A stretch of DNA of 64,000 nucleotides from DYRG01 sp041161065 (GTDB taxonomy: Bacteria; Pseudomonadota; Gammaproteobacteria; Beggiatoales; Beggiatoaceae), in assembly GCA_041161065.1 (NCBI GenBank), contig JBEAVE010000006.1, positions 62,001 to 126,000 of the forward strand. Reading direction: 5' to 3'. Every line of letters begins with the position of its first letter. Within the stretch, counting starts at the first letter, position 1. The notes below the pieces were generated by a model that did not search any database, was not told where the DNA came from, and saw only the letters and a list, made by a program, of their open reading frames with translations. The translations under genes and the position numbers were made by a program. This document shows, in pieces, positions 16,462-24,727 of the stretch.

Positions 16462-17529
16462 TTAAGTTGTAATGGGTAATGAAATCGTAAAAACGGTTTT
16501 AGTGGGGCGACTTTCACAAGAAATTGTTCCACCGTTTCTATGGACTAAATTTTGAGCAATTGTTAAACCTAACCCCGTTCCTTCGGCGCGTCCTGTCACC
16601 ATTGGATAGAAAATATGCTCAAAAATTTCTTCTGGAATTCCCGGTCCATTATCTTGAATATCTACCCGCACCGCCATTTTGTGCAATTTATTATCTAATT
16701 TAACCCGATGTTCAATGCGCGTTCTTAACGTTAAAACGCCTTGTCCATTCATCGCTTGCACTGCATTTCTTAGCAAATTTAGAAATGCTTGGTGTAATTG
16801 ATCGGGGTCAGCAAAAATATCTGGGACGCTCGGATCATAATCTTCAATGATTTCAATCAGTTCACCCGATTCATTGGTAATTAACTGCCGTCCTAAACAT
16901 AAAACCTTATGAATATTAATCCATTCTTTGCGTGGAGGTGTTCGCGGTCCCAACATTCGGTCGAGCAAAGTCTGCAAACGATCCGCCTCGCCGATAATAA
17001 TGTCAGTATATTCACGCTGTTGCAGCGGAAGTTCGCGCGCCAACAATTGTGCCGCCCCGCGCAAACCGCCGAGTGGATTCTTGATTTCGTGCGCCAAACC
17101 CCGCAACAAATTGTGCACCGCGCGCCGCCGCAACGACAAATCTTCCTCGCGCGTGAGTCGCAATTGTTGATCAACATTGACCATTTCCACCAAAAACGCA
17201 TCAGGCGGAATAATACCTAACCCGTTGTTATTGTTAGGATAAAAATGTGGGTTGCGAATAGGCGTAATGCTACAATCGACGGTCATTTGCGAACCGGTCA
17301 ATGTCCCGATTTTCAAGCCATGTTCGGTGAGTGTGCGGGGCTCTGTTATAAGTCGTTGAAAACACGGACAATCAGGAAACAATATTTCCGCGTGCAAACC
17401 ACAAACCTGATTCGCGCTCAGTTGCAATAAAGTTTCGCCCGCCGGATTGATATATTGCAACGACAAATCACGATCAAACCACAAGACCGCCGTCATTAAA
17501 TTGTCAAGAATACGCTGTGCAAGTTCCAT
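16462..17529 (-). CDS. ntrB: NtrB nitrogen regulation sensor kinase/phosphatase
   Basis: The 355-residue cytoplasmic kinase has a PAS domain (about 1-110), a HisKA domain with His147 in GLAHEIKNPLGGLRGAAQLL (the NtrB H-box), and a HATPase domain with the N-box LLRNAVQAM, DNGPGIP and GTGLGLTIAQN. It controls phosphorylation of NtrC in response to PII signalling, as in other proteobacteria. ATG 17529 is preferred over an upstream in-frame TTG at 17547. The C-terminus is complete, so the insertion of the restriction gene after its stop did not damage it. Regulation may involve the inverted repeat at 17623-17660. Confidence 0.94.
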   Translation of the reverse strand: MELAQRILDNLMTAVLWFDRDLSLQYINPAGETLLQLSANQVCGLHAEILFPDCPCFQRLITEPRTLTEHGLKIGTLTGSQMTVDCSITPIRNPHFYPNNNNGLGIIPPDAFLVEMVNVDQQLRLTREEDLSLRRRAVHNLLRGLAHEIKNPLGGLRGAAQLLARELPLQQREYTDIIIGEADRLQTLLDRMLGPRTPPRKEWINIHKVLCLGRQLITNESGELIEIIEDYDPSVPDIFADPDQLHQAFLNLLRNAVQAMNGQGVLTLRTRIEHRVKLDNKLHKMAVRVDIQDNGPGIPEEIFEHIFYPMVTGRAEGTGLGLTIAQNLVHRNGGTISCESRPTKTVFTISLPITT

Positions 17530-17622
17530 AGAAGTTTTCACGGGCAAATTTTATACCGATTAAGTTTTAGGTTGTTTTTCAAAGAGATAGGTTCAATAAC
17601 CATATCTTTTATTTGAGATATT

Positions 17623-17660
17623 TTGCACTACTTTAGTTCAAATGCCTTATTATAGTGCAA
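17623..17660. promoter_or_regulatory. Inverted repeat with NtrC-like half-sites upstream of ntrB
   Basis: TTGCACTA (17623-17630) and TAGTGCAA (17653-17660) are perfect inverted arms 22 bases apart. Each contains TGCAC, the core half-site of known NtrC operators, although the usual spacing is much shorter. A minus-strand TATAAT (17654-17649) overlaps one arm, so a protein bound here would block or tune an ntrB promoter. It lies about 95-130 bases upstream of ntrB. Confidence 0.4.
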
Positions 17661-17767
17661 TTAGGTTTTTATTTCGTAAAGAAAGGGGCTTTTAAAGAGG
17701 AAAACTGAAACCCTTCCGCCGCCGTAAAATAAGGAGGAAATGATTTCATTAAATGGTGAGTTGTTCT

Positions 17768-18316
17768 TTAGCGCACGAGAGTATTTTCAACCTGAATTTT
17801 CTTTTCTTTTCCACACAATGTTTCAATAATTTCCAATGCAAAATCGATAGCTGTTCCAGGTCCGCGAGAAGTAATAACCAATCCATCTTTTACAACCGCT
17901 TCATTTGAGCAAATGGTATTAGCTAAATGTAATGATTTTAGAACAGCTGGATAACTGGTTGCTTTCTTATTTTCCAATAAGCCCGCCGTTGCTAAAACTT
18001 TAGGTGCAGCACAAATGGCAGCCGTATATTTTCCTCGACGAGCAGTGTTTTGTAAAAGCGTTAAAATTCTTTGATCTTTGTTTAAGTGATCCGCCCCCGG
18101 CAAACCACCCGGTAAAACAATCATGTCAAATGGTTCATTTATAATAGAATCTAAGGTTGTATCGGGTATTAAAACCACGCCACGACTCGCTTTGACAGGT
18201 TTATCATCTAATCCTGCAGAAATCACTTCAATGTTAGCACGCCGTAATAAATCAATAATGGTCACGGCTTCAAGTTCTTCACAACCTTGTGCTAAAGGGA
18301 CTAATACTTTTGGCAT
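17768..18316 (-). CDS. yajL: DJ-1/ThiJ/PfpI family protein, YajL-like
   Basis: The 182-residue product has the DJ-1 fold signatures: the N-terminal strand MPKVLVPLAQGCEELEAV with the conserved glutamate, the nucleophile-elbow cysteine Cys102 in AAICAAPKVL, and ITSRGPGTAIDFAL near the C-terminus, all as in YajL. Proposed roles of this family are protection against oxidative or electrophile damage; glyoxalase or deglycase activity is debated. ATG 18316 is chosen over one 33 bases upstream because GGAGGAACTTGCT precedes it and the extra residues are not conserved. It overlaps nothing after this choice and follows yidD on the same strand. Confidence 0.88.
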   Translation of the reverse strand: MPKVLVPLAQGCEELEAVTIIDLLRRANIEVISAGLDDKPVKASRGVVLIPDTTLDSIINEPFDMIVLPGGLPGADHLNKDQRILTLLQNTARRGKYTAAICAAPKVLATAGLLENKKATSYPAVLKSLHLANTICSNEAVVKDGLVITSRGPGTAIDFALEIIETLCGKEKKIQVENTLVR

Positions 18317-18336
18317 AGCAAGTTCCTCCAAAAAAT

Positions 18337-18579
18337 TTAATGTTTGCAATGCTGATGTTTAGAGCATTTTTCTGGAACAGGATCATATCCTCCTTCATGA
18401 AAAGGGTGACAACGTCCTAAACGTTTCAAACCCATCCAGAAACCCGTCAATGTTCCATACTTTTCTATCGCTTCATACATATAAGCAGAACAAGAAGGAT
18501 AATAGCGACAATGATTTCCCAACAAAGGGCTAATCGCATAACGATAGAAACCGATCAAATGTAAGAAAAGTTTTTGCAT
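18337..18579 (-). CDS. yidD: YidD membrane-insertion efficiency factor
   Basis: The 80-residue protein has the complete family signature: LIGFYRYAISPLLGNHCRYYPSCSAYMYEAIEKYG in its blocks YxxxISPLL, CRYYPSCS and later LKRLGRCHPFHEGGYDPVP. YidD assists YidC-dependent insertion of membrane proteins. It is usually found between rnpA and yidC; here it is detached and sits in front of yajL, which may be co-transcribed. Extra cysteine and histidine residues close the C-terminus (KCSKHQHCKH). Confidence 0.93.
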   Translation of the reverse strand: MQKLFLHLIGFYRYAISPLLGNHCRYYPSCSAYMYEAIEKYGTLTGFWMGLKRLGRCHPFHEGGYDPVPEKCSKHQHCKH

Positions 18580-18676
18580 TTTTAGATTAAGTCTAATAAA
18601 CCAAATGGTTCAATTATACGGGAGTTTCTCATTAAAACCAACATTCACGATCAAATACTTGCAAACAATTAAATAA

Positions 18677-18705
18677 TTACCTACAATGAAACCCGTCGCT
18701 ATAAA
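18677..18705 (+). promoter_or_regulatory. Candidate promoter of the chemoreceptor gene
   Basis: TTACCT (18677-18682), 17 bases, then TATAAA (18700-18705). The -35 match is modest. No flagellar (sigma-28) promoter was seen. Confidence 0.35.
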
Positions 18706-18746
18706 ATATATCTATGAAAATATCTTTTCTAAAGGGGGAGAAAACA

Positions 18747-21374
18747 GTGGAAACAAATACAGTGCAAACGCTTACAAAAGTCGGTTTTTTTCATTCATTA
18801 CGCACCCGTTTGATGGGTATTTTATTATTGATTTCATCGATACCGTTAATTATTGCGGGAATTGTTGGTTATCACTATGTAAAAATTGAGTTAGAACATG
18901 AAATCTCCAGTAAGTTAGTGGCGGTTCGTGATATTAAAGCTGCTCAAATCAAAAAGTACTTTGAAGAGCGTGTAACAGATATTAAAGTTTTAATTAAAAA
19001 TAGTCAAACAAAAGATGCCATACAAAATTTCACGCAAGCGGTTTTGGAAATGCCAGATTATCGCGCTTTGTATTTGAACAAACCCGAGATAGAAACAGCT
19101 AATGATGGTAGTCGATATACGAAAGTACATAGTTATTATCATCCTATACTCCGTGATTACACAACTAGTTATGGCTACAACGATTTAATGCTTATAGAAC
19201 CAGAACAAGGTACGATTATTTATAGTGTAATGAAGGAGGAAGATTTTGGTACTTCTTTGCGCACAGGAAATTATGCAGATAGTAATTTGGCAGTGGTATT
19301 TCGTGAAGTTATTAATACGAGAGAAACTGTTGTAAAAGATTATGCGTATTACAAACCCTCAAAAGCTCCCGCTTCGTTTTTAGCTGCACCGATATTAGAA
19401 GGAAACAAATTATTAGGCGTTTTAGTTATACAACTTTCAACAAAACAACTGGACGAAGTCATGCAAGAAAATACGGGAATGGGTGAAACAGGAGAAACCT
19501 ATTTAATTGCAGAAGATCATTTGATGAGATCAGATTCTCGTTTTAGCAAAACATCAACTATTCTTAAACAAAAAGTGGAATCTGTTGCAGTTAGTGAATC
19601 ATTACAAGGTAAGAAAGATATTAAAATAGTTAAGGATTATCGTAATAAATTGGTTTTATCCGCCTATCGTCCGCTCGATTTACCCAATTTGCATTGGGCT
19701 TTGTTATCCGAAATAGATGAAGAGGAAGCGTTTGGAAAAATCAATTATTTGCTTTATGGATTGCTTGGGTTGATGGCGATTTGTGGTATGGGAGTTTTAA
19801 TAGTTGCAATTCCTCTCAGTAATTCTATTGCAAAACCTGTTCAAAATATTACAAATGTTGCATTACAACTTGCGAAAGGAGATTTAACTCAAGTTATCAA
19901 TATTCAGCGTAAAGATGAGATTGGATTAATGGCGGAAGCATTGCGTCAAATGCTTAATACTTGGCGGGCAATGGTTTGGGATTTGTCACAGGTTTCACGT
20001 CTTATGTCGGAAGGCAATATGTCGGTGCGTATTCAAACCGATTTTACGGGTGAATTTGTGCAATTAAAACAGAGCATCAATGAAATGGGTGAACGATTAC
20101 AAAGTGTCATTAGTGAAACGGCTAATATCATGACAACTTTAGCAAAAGGCGATACTAAAGCTCGAATTATTAATAATTTTCCGGGTGATTTTTCTGAAAT
20201 TAAACGCGCCACTAATCACATGGCGGAAAACTTCCAATTTATTATTCGAGAAAGTAATAGCAAATTTACTGATTTATCGGAAGGAAAGTTATCGTCAAGG
20301 ATTTTAAGTGATTTCCCGGGTGATTTCTCTGAAATTAAAGTTGCTTGTAATCAAATGGCGGAGAAACTTCAAAATTTATTGATAGAAACAAGCCTAAAAA
20401 TGACGGATTTAGCCAATGGTGATCTGCGGGTAAATATTCATAATGATTTTCCCGGTGATTTAGCTGAAATTAAGAATGCTTTAAATCGCACGGTTGAAAA
20501 GTTAGAAAACATTATTCGAGAGGTTTCAAATACTGCTGAGCAAATTGCAGGTGCAGCAGAGGAACTTAGTGCAACCGCGCAAGGATTATCGATTGGAAAT
20601 AATAATCAAGCCTCTGGTTTGGAAGAAACCGCGTCCGCAATTGAACAAATGAGTGCAACGGTCGCGCAAAACGCCCAAAATGCCGCGCATACCAATCAAA
20701 GTGCTTTACAAGTTGCTCAAATGGCAGAGGAAGGTGGAAAAGCGGTTTTAGATACGGTTTCTGCCATGAATCAAATCACCAAACGTATTTCAATTATTGA
20801 AGATATTGCTTATCAAACAAATCTGTTGGCTTTGAACGCCGCCATTGAAGCCGCGAGAGCAGGTGAGCACGGGCATGGTTTCAGCGTGGTTGCAATGGAG
20901 GTGCGCCGCTTGGCAGAACGCAGCAGAACAGCGGCAGAAGAAATCAGTACGCTCGCCGACAGCAGTACAAAAATCGCCGAATATGCAGGGGAGTTGCTCA
21001 AAAAAATTGTTCCTTCTGTGAAGAAAACTGCCGAATTAGTGCAAGAAATTTCTCTCGCCAGCACAGAGCAAAATAATAACATTTCTCAAATCAACCAAGC
21101 CGTTCAACAATTAGATCAAATTACCCAACAAAATGCGTCTGCTTCAGAGGAACTCGCCGCCGCCAGCGAACAACTTTCTTCTCAAGGGGCGCAATTACAA
21201 AAAATAATGGGGTATTTCAAATTGCTAGAAACCCCCGATGACATAGAAAATAATCCTAAAAATGAGTCCGTTCTTCCCAAACATCAGCCCGTAACAACAC
21301 GTGTGACGCACATTAAAATCGCTAAAAAATCAAATCCTTCGCAGCGCAGTGAAGATGATTTTAAACGTTTCTAA
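18747..21374 (+). CDS. Methyl-accepting chemotaxis protein with double-Cache sensor and four HAMP-like repeats
   Basis: The 875-residue receptor has a membrane helix (about 24-43), a periplasmic sensor of some 290 residues consistent with dCache, a second membrane helix (about 336-360), a HAMP domain, then four tandem HAMP-like modules whose FTGEF/FPGDF/FPGDF/FPGDL blocks recur exactly 45 residues apart. The C-terminal signalling domain holds the hairpin tip (about 685-727, YQTNLLALNAAIEAARAGEH) that contacts CheA/CheW. AAGGGGGAG 6 bases before GTG 18747 decides the start over an ATG at 18714. No C-terminal CheR-binding pentapeptide is seen. The gene converges on the hybrid kinase with overlapping stop codons. 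Confidence 0.92.
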   Translation: METNTVQTLTKVGFFHSLRTRLMGILLLISSIPLIIAGIVGYHYVKIELEHEISSKLVAVRDIKAAQIKKYFEERVTDIKVLIKNSQTKDAIQNFTQAVLEMPDYRALYLNKPEIETANDGSRYTKVHSYYHPILRDYTTSYGYNDLMLIEPEQGTIIYSVMKEEDFGTSLRTGNYADSNLAVVFREVINTRETVVKDYAYYKPSKAPASFLAAPILEGNKLLGVLVIQLSTKQLDEVMQENTGMGETGETYLIAEDHLMRSDSRFSKTSTILKQKVESVAVSESLQGKKDIKIVKDYRNKLVLSAYRPLDLPNLHWALLSEIDEEEAFGKINYLLYGLLGLMAICGMGVLIVAIPLSNSIAKPVQNITNVALQLAKGDLTQVINIQRKDEIGLMAEALRQMLNTWRAMVWDLSQVSRLMSEGNMSVRIQTDFTGEFVQLKQSINEMGERLQSVISETANIMTTLAKGDTKARIINNFPGDFSEIKRATNHMAENFQFIIRESNSKFTDLSEGKLSSRILSDFPGDFSEIKVACNQMAEKLQNLLIETSLKMTDLANGDLRVNIHNDFPGDLAEIKNALNRTVEKLENIIREVSNTAEQIAGAAEELSATAQGLSIGNNNQASGLEETASAIEQMSATVAQNAQNAAHTNQSALQVAQMAEEGGKAVLDTVSAMNQITKRISIIEDIAYQTNLLALNAAIEAARAGEHGHGFSVVAMEVRRLAERSRTAAEEISTLADSSTKIAEYAGELLKKIVPSVKKTAELVQEISLASTEQNNNISQINQAVQQLDQITQQNASASEELAAASEQLSSQGAQLQKIMGYFKLLETPDDIENNPKNESVLPKHQPVTTRVTHIKIAKKSNPSQRSEDDFKRF

Positions 21375-23680
21375 TTCAACCATTTCTTCAACATATTGTT
21401 TAAGGAAGTGGGCGTGACAGGCTTTGCTAAAAAATCATTGATACCCACTATTTTCAATTTGTTTTGTTCTTTAGCAAAATCCAAAGATGAAACCGCAATA
21501 ATAGGTAATTTTTCTAAACTCAGTTCCTTTCGTAAATGTTTAGCCGTTGTGTAACCGTCCATGATGGGCATAATAATATCCATGAGAATTAAATCATACT
21601 CGTTTTTCTCAACCATGATTAAGGCTTTTCTACCATTATTTGCAGTATCAACTTTGAAACCAATTTTCTCTAACATAATTTGCATGAATTTTTGAGTGGT
21701 CAAATCATCTTCAACCACCAGAATATGTTTAGGCTGTTGAAACGCTATTTTATGTTGAATTTTTAGGGTTTCAATCTTCTTTTCAGGAATCGCAATGGGT
21801 AAAGAAAGTTGTATCCAAAAAGTGCTCCCTTGATTTAATTCTGAAATAACGCCAATTTTACCTTTCATCAAAGAAACAATTTTATGACAAATAAATAAAC
21901 CAATGCCTGCTCCATTATAGCTTCGACTGGTTATATTTTCTATCTGATTAAAATACTTAAATAAGAGCAGTTGTTTCTCTTTAGAAATCCCCATTCCGGT
22001 ATCTATTACATTAATTTGAAAGGTAACTATTTCTTTGTTATCTTCAAGAATATCGGTACGAACAATGATTTCTCCCTGCTCGGTAAATTTAATGGCGTTA
22101 AGCAATAAGTTAAGAATAATTTGTCGTAATCTTTGCACGTCGCCCACTAAATATTGTGGCAATAATGGTGCTGTATGTAGTTGTATTTTCAAGCCTTTTT
22201 GTTGAGCTTTGGTATGCACTAAATTAACGCTATCACGCAATGTTTGGCGAATATCAAAAGGTTGATGTTCTAATATAATACTGCCCGCATCTAATTGCGC
22301 AACATCTAATAATTCTTCAATTAAAACAAGCAAGGTATTTCCACAATCATAAATGATTTTAACTTGCTGCCGAAGTTCTTCATCAGTTTCTACTTTTGAA
22401 ATCACTTCTGACATTCCCAAAATACCGTTGAGGGGCGTGCGAAATTCATGGCTTAAATTAGCGATAAACGTGCTTTTAATTCGATTGGCTTCCTCTGCAT
22501 CTTGTCTTGCTAAAATTAATGCCGCATTAGCTTGTTCTAAGTCTGCTGTACGTTCTCTAATTTTTCTTTCTAATGTTTCATTGGTATTTTCAACTTCATT
22601 TAACATTTTACGCAAATTTTTTACCATATAATTAAATGAAATGTACAAATACCCAATTTCATCTTTTGATGGAGGAGTAATATCTAAAGATAAATTTCCT
22701 GTTTTTAATTGGCGAGCAATGAGAGATAATTTATAAATAGGATTAACGATTAAATAGTGCAACAACAAATACAATAAAATGAAAGTTAAAATAGCACTTA
22801 CAATAGCAGTTATAATCAGTGTTCGTTGCAAAAATACCCCTGTTTCTAATACTTCATATTCGGGCAAATAAGCAATCACATACAGGTTTTCATTGAGTTT
22901 CAAACCTTCAATATAGAAAGGATCACTGTGAGAAATTCTAATCGCTTTTTCTGGAAGATTTATTGCCTGTTTAATGGCGGATATTGTCGGGAGTTTTTGA
23001 TTGACAGGTTGAAAGACAATGTGCCCTTGTTTATTGGTTAAAAACAAATAGCCTGTTTTACCCAAAATTTTATTTTTTACCATATTAAATAAAAAGTTAG
23101 GTTGAATAACAATATTCAAATAACCGCGTAAAGATTGATTGTCATTTTTGTTTTGAGCCTTATAATCATCTAACAAATGCAATTTATAGGATAACAAAAA
23201 GAAACTTTCTTCCTCTGAAATAAATAACTCCGTTAAAATACTTTGACTGTTTTTAATTGCTCCAAAATAGGACGGGGTTTGTTTATTTATAAAATAGACT
23301 TCTTTATCCTTTGTCAAATGGCTATCTTCTGAACCATCAGGTAATAGCAAATTGATTTCTTTGTAATCGGTATTGTTACGTTGATAACTAGAGAATAAAC
23401 TCAAAATACTGCTCTGCAATAAAGCATAACGCAAAGGAGGTTCTGTTAATAAGTAATCACGCAACATTTCATTTGACGCTAGAATACGCAATTGATCGTG
23501 TGTTGAATGCAAATAAGAACGCATATTTTGTTGCGTTTGCTCTAAAGTATTATGCACCCTTCCTAAAACTTCTTGGCGAAATGTTGTTATCAAATGCTGA
23601 TAAACAACATTACCAAAAATAAGTAGTGGTAATATCGATAACGGCATTAAAATTAAAATCAGTTTTGTTTTAAGTTTCAT
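21371..23680 (-). CDS. Hybrid sensor histidine kinase with Cache sensor and C-terminal receiver
   Basis: The 769-residue protein has membrane helices at about 7-25 and 286-310 around a periplasmic domain consistent with dCache, then HAMP (about 310-362), a short coiled coil, HisKA with His411 in NLSHEFRTPLNG, HATPase (N-box Asn528 in NLLLNAIKF, DTGMGIS, GAGIGLFI) and a receiver with phospho-acceptor Asp701 in LILMDIIMPIMDG. There is no output domain, so phosphate must pass to an unlinked partner. It lies 6 bases after the PotD-like gene in the same operon; that binding protein is a plausible ligand-delivery partner. It converges on the chemoreceptor gene with a 4-base overlap of stop codons. 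Confidence 0.92.
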   Translation of the reverse strand: MKLKTKLILILMPLSILPLLIFGNVVYQHLITTFRQEVLGRVHNTLEQTQQNMRSYLHSTHDQLRILASNEMLRDYLLTEPPLRYALLQSSILSLFSSYQRNNTDYKEINLLLPDGSEDSHLTKDKEVYFINKQTPSYFGAIKNSQSILTELFISEEESFFLLSYKLHLLDDYKAQNKNDNQSLRGYLNIVIQPNFLFNMVKNKILGKTGYLFLTNKQGHIVFQPVNQKLPTISAIKQAINLPEKAIRISHSDPFYIEGLKLNENLYVIAYLPEYEVLETGVFLQRTLIITAIVSAILTFILLYLLLHYLIVNPIYKLSLIARQLKTGNLSLDITPPSKDEIGYLYISFNYMVKNLRKMLNEVENTNETLERKIRERTADLEQANAALILARQDAEEANRIKSTFIANLSHEFRTPLNGILGMSEVISKVETDEELRQQVKIIYDCGNTLLVLIEELLDVAQLDAGSIILEHQPFDIRQTLRDSVNLVHTKAQQKGLKIQLHTAPLLPQYLVGDVQRLRQIILNLLLNAIKFTEQGEIIVRTDILEDNKEIVTFQINVIDTGMGISKEKQLLLFKYFNQIENITSRSYNGAGIGLFICHKIVSLMKGKIGVISELNQGSTFWIQLSLPIAIPEKKIETLKIQHKIAFQQPKHILVVEDDLTTQKFMQIMLEKIGFKVDTANNGRKALIMVEKNEYDLILMDIIMPIMDGYTTAKHLRKELSLEKLPIIAVSSLDFAKEQNKLKIVGINDFLAKPVTPTSLNNMLKKWLN

Positions 23681-23686
23681 ATAGGA

Positions 23687-24727
23687 TTATTGTTGAAGCA
23701 ATTTAATGAGAATGTGATTATAACTTTTTAGAGCATGAATATCATCAATAGAATGCAAATGTTCACAATTTTTAGTCATTTTTTCATTAGGATAAATAAC
23801 GGAGTTTTCAAGATATGTTTTAGGTAGCAATTGTAATGCCGTTTGATTAGTTGTTGCATAGTTTAAATTAAGCGAATTTAGAGCCGCATTTTTAGGCTGA
23901 ATCAAATAATCTAGAAACTTATAAGCCAGTGCTTTATTTTGGGAAGAAGGTAGCACCACCCAGTAATCCATCCACATTAAACAACCTTCGCGAGGAAAAA
24001 CGTATTCAACATTGGCATTTTCTCTATGCAAACTTACCGCATCGCCATTATAATTTATTCCCATTATTTCTCTCCCTGTTAATAAACCACTCGTTGGCGT
24101 AGAAAACCAAATAGCATAACGTTTAACAAAAGGTTTTTGTTTGAGAAGTATTTGTTGTGCTTGATAAAGTGCATCTTCATTTGTTTCATTTGCAGAATAA
24201 CCTAATGATTTCAATGCAATTGCCGTCAAATCAAACCCTTCTTTAATCGACGATATTTTATTCTTTAATTCATTGGAAGGCTCGAGTATTTGTTTCCAAG
24301 AAACAATGGGTTTGTTCACCAAATCTTTGCGATATGCAATCCCCAGTGTTCCCCAATGATAAGGAATACTAAATAACTGATTTGAAATATACTTAATATA
24401 GCGTTTTTCTATATGCTTTAGATTAGGTAATAATGAAATATCCAAAGGCATTGCCCACCCCATTTTTATATAATCTAACAAATAATGTTCAGAAACATTT
24501 GTAATATCAAATCCTTTGCCTCTATTTGCAAATAAGTGTTTATTACGTTCGGAGGAAGAATCAAAATAAAGTTGCTTAATTGTAACCTGATTTTCTTTTT
24601 CAAATTGCTCGATAACTTCTTTAGATAAATAATCGGGCCAGTTCAAAATAATCAACTCATTATCCGCTGCCCAGCAATAAGGTTGGTAAAACCATAATCC
24701 CACCCACAAAAAATAAAGTTTTTTCAT
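23687..24727 (-). CDS. PotD/PotF-like periplasmic solute-binding protein, orphan
   Basis: The 346-residue protein has a signal peptide (about 1-20, ending CWA) and the PotD-type start LIILNWPDYLSKEVIEQFEKE, then DSSSERNK, IPYHWGTLGIAYRKD and MGINYNGDAV, the layout of polyamine-binding proteins of ABC importers. No permease or ATPase gene is near, so it is an orphan. Its ATG overlaps the stop of the protease/HlyD gene as ATGA, and the hybrid kinase follows after 6 bases, so the three proteins are made together. I infer a sensing rather than an uptake role, perhaps for polyamines, but the ligand is not shown. Confidence 0.85.
   Translation of the reverse strand: MKKLYFLWVGLWFYQPYCWAADNELIILNWPDYLSKEVIEQFEKENQVTIKQLYFDSSSERNKHLFANRGKGFDITNVSEHYLLDYIKMGWAMPLDISLLPNLKHIEKRYIKYISNQLFSIPYHWGTLGIAYRKDLVNKPIVSWKQILEPSNELKNKISSIKEGFDLTAIALKSLGYSANETNEDALYQAQQILLKQKPFVKRYAIWFSTPTSGLLTGREIMGINYNGDAVSLHRENANVEYVFPREGCLMWMDYWVVLPSSQNKALAYKFLDYLIQPKNAALNSLNLNYATTNQTALQLLPKTYLENSVIYPNEKMTKNCEHLHSIDDIHALKSYNHILIKLLQQ

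Noticed and set aside
16461..16532. Longer restriction enzyme with 24 extra N-terminal residues
   Set aside because: The extra part lies entirely within ntrB coding sequence, and the ATG just after the ntrB stop begins the natural enzyme.
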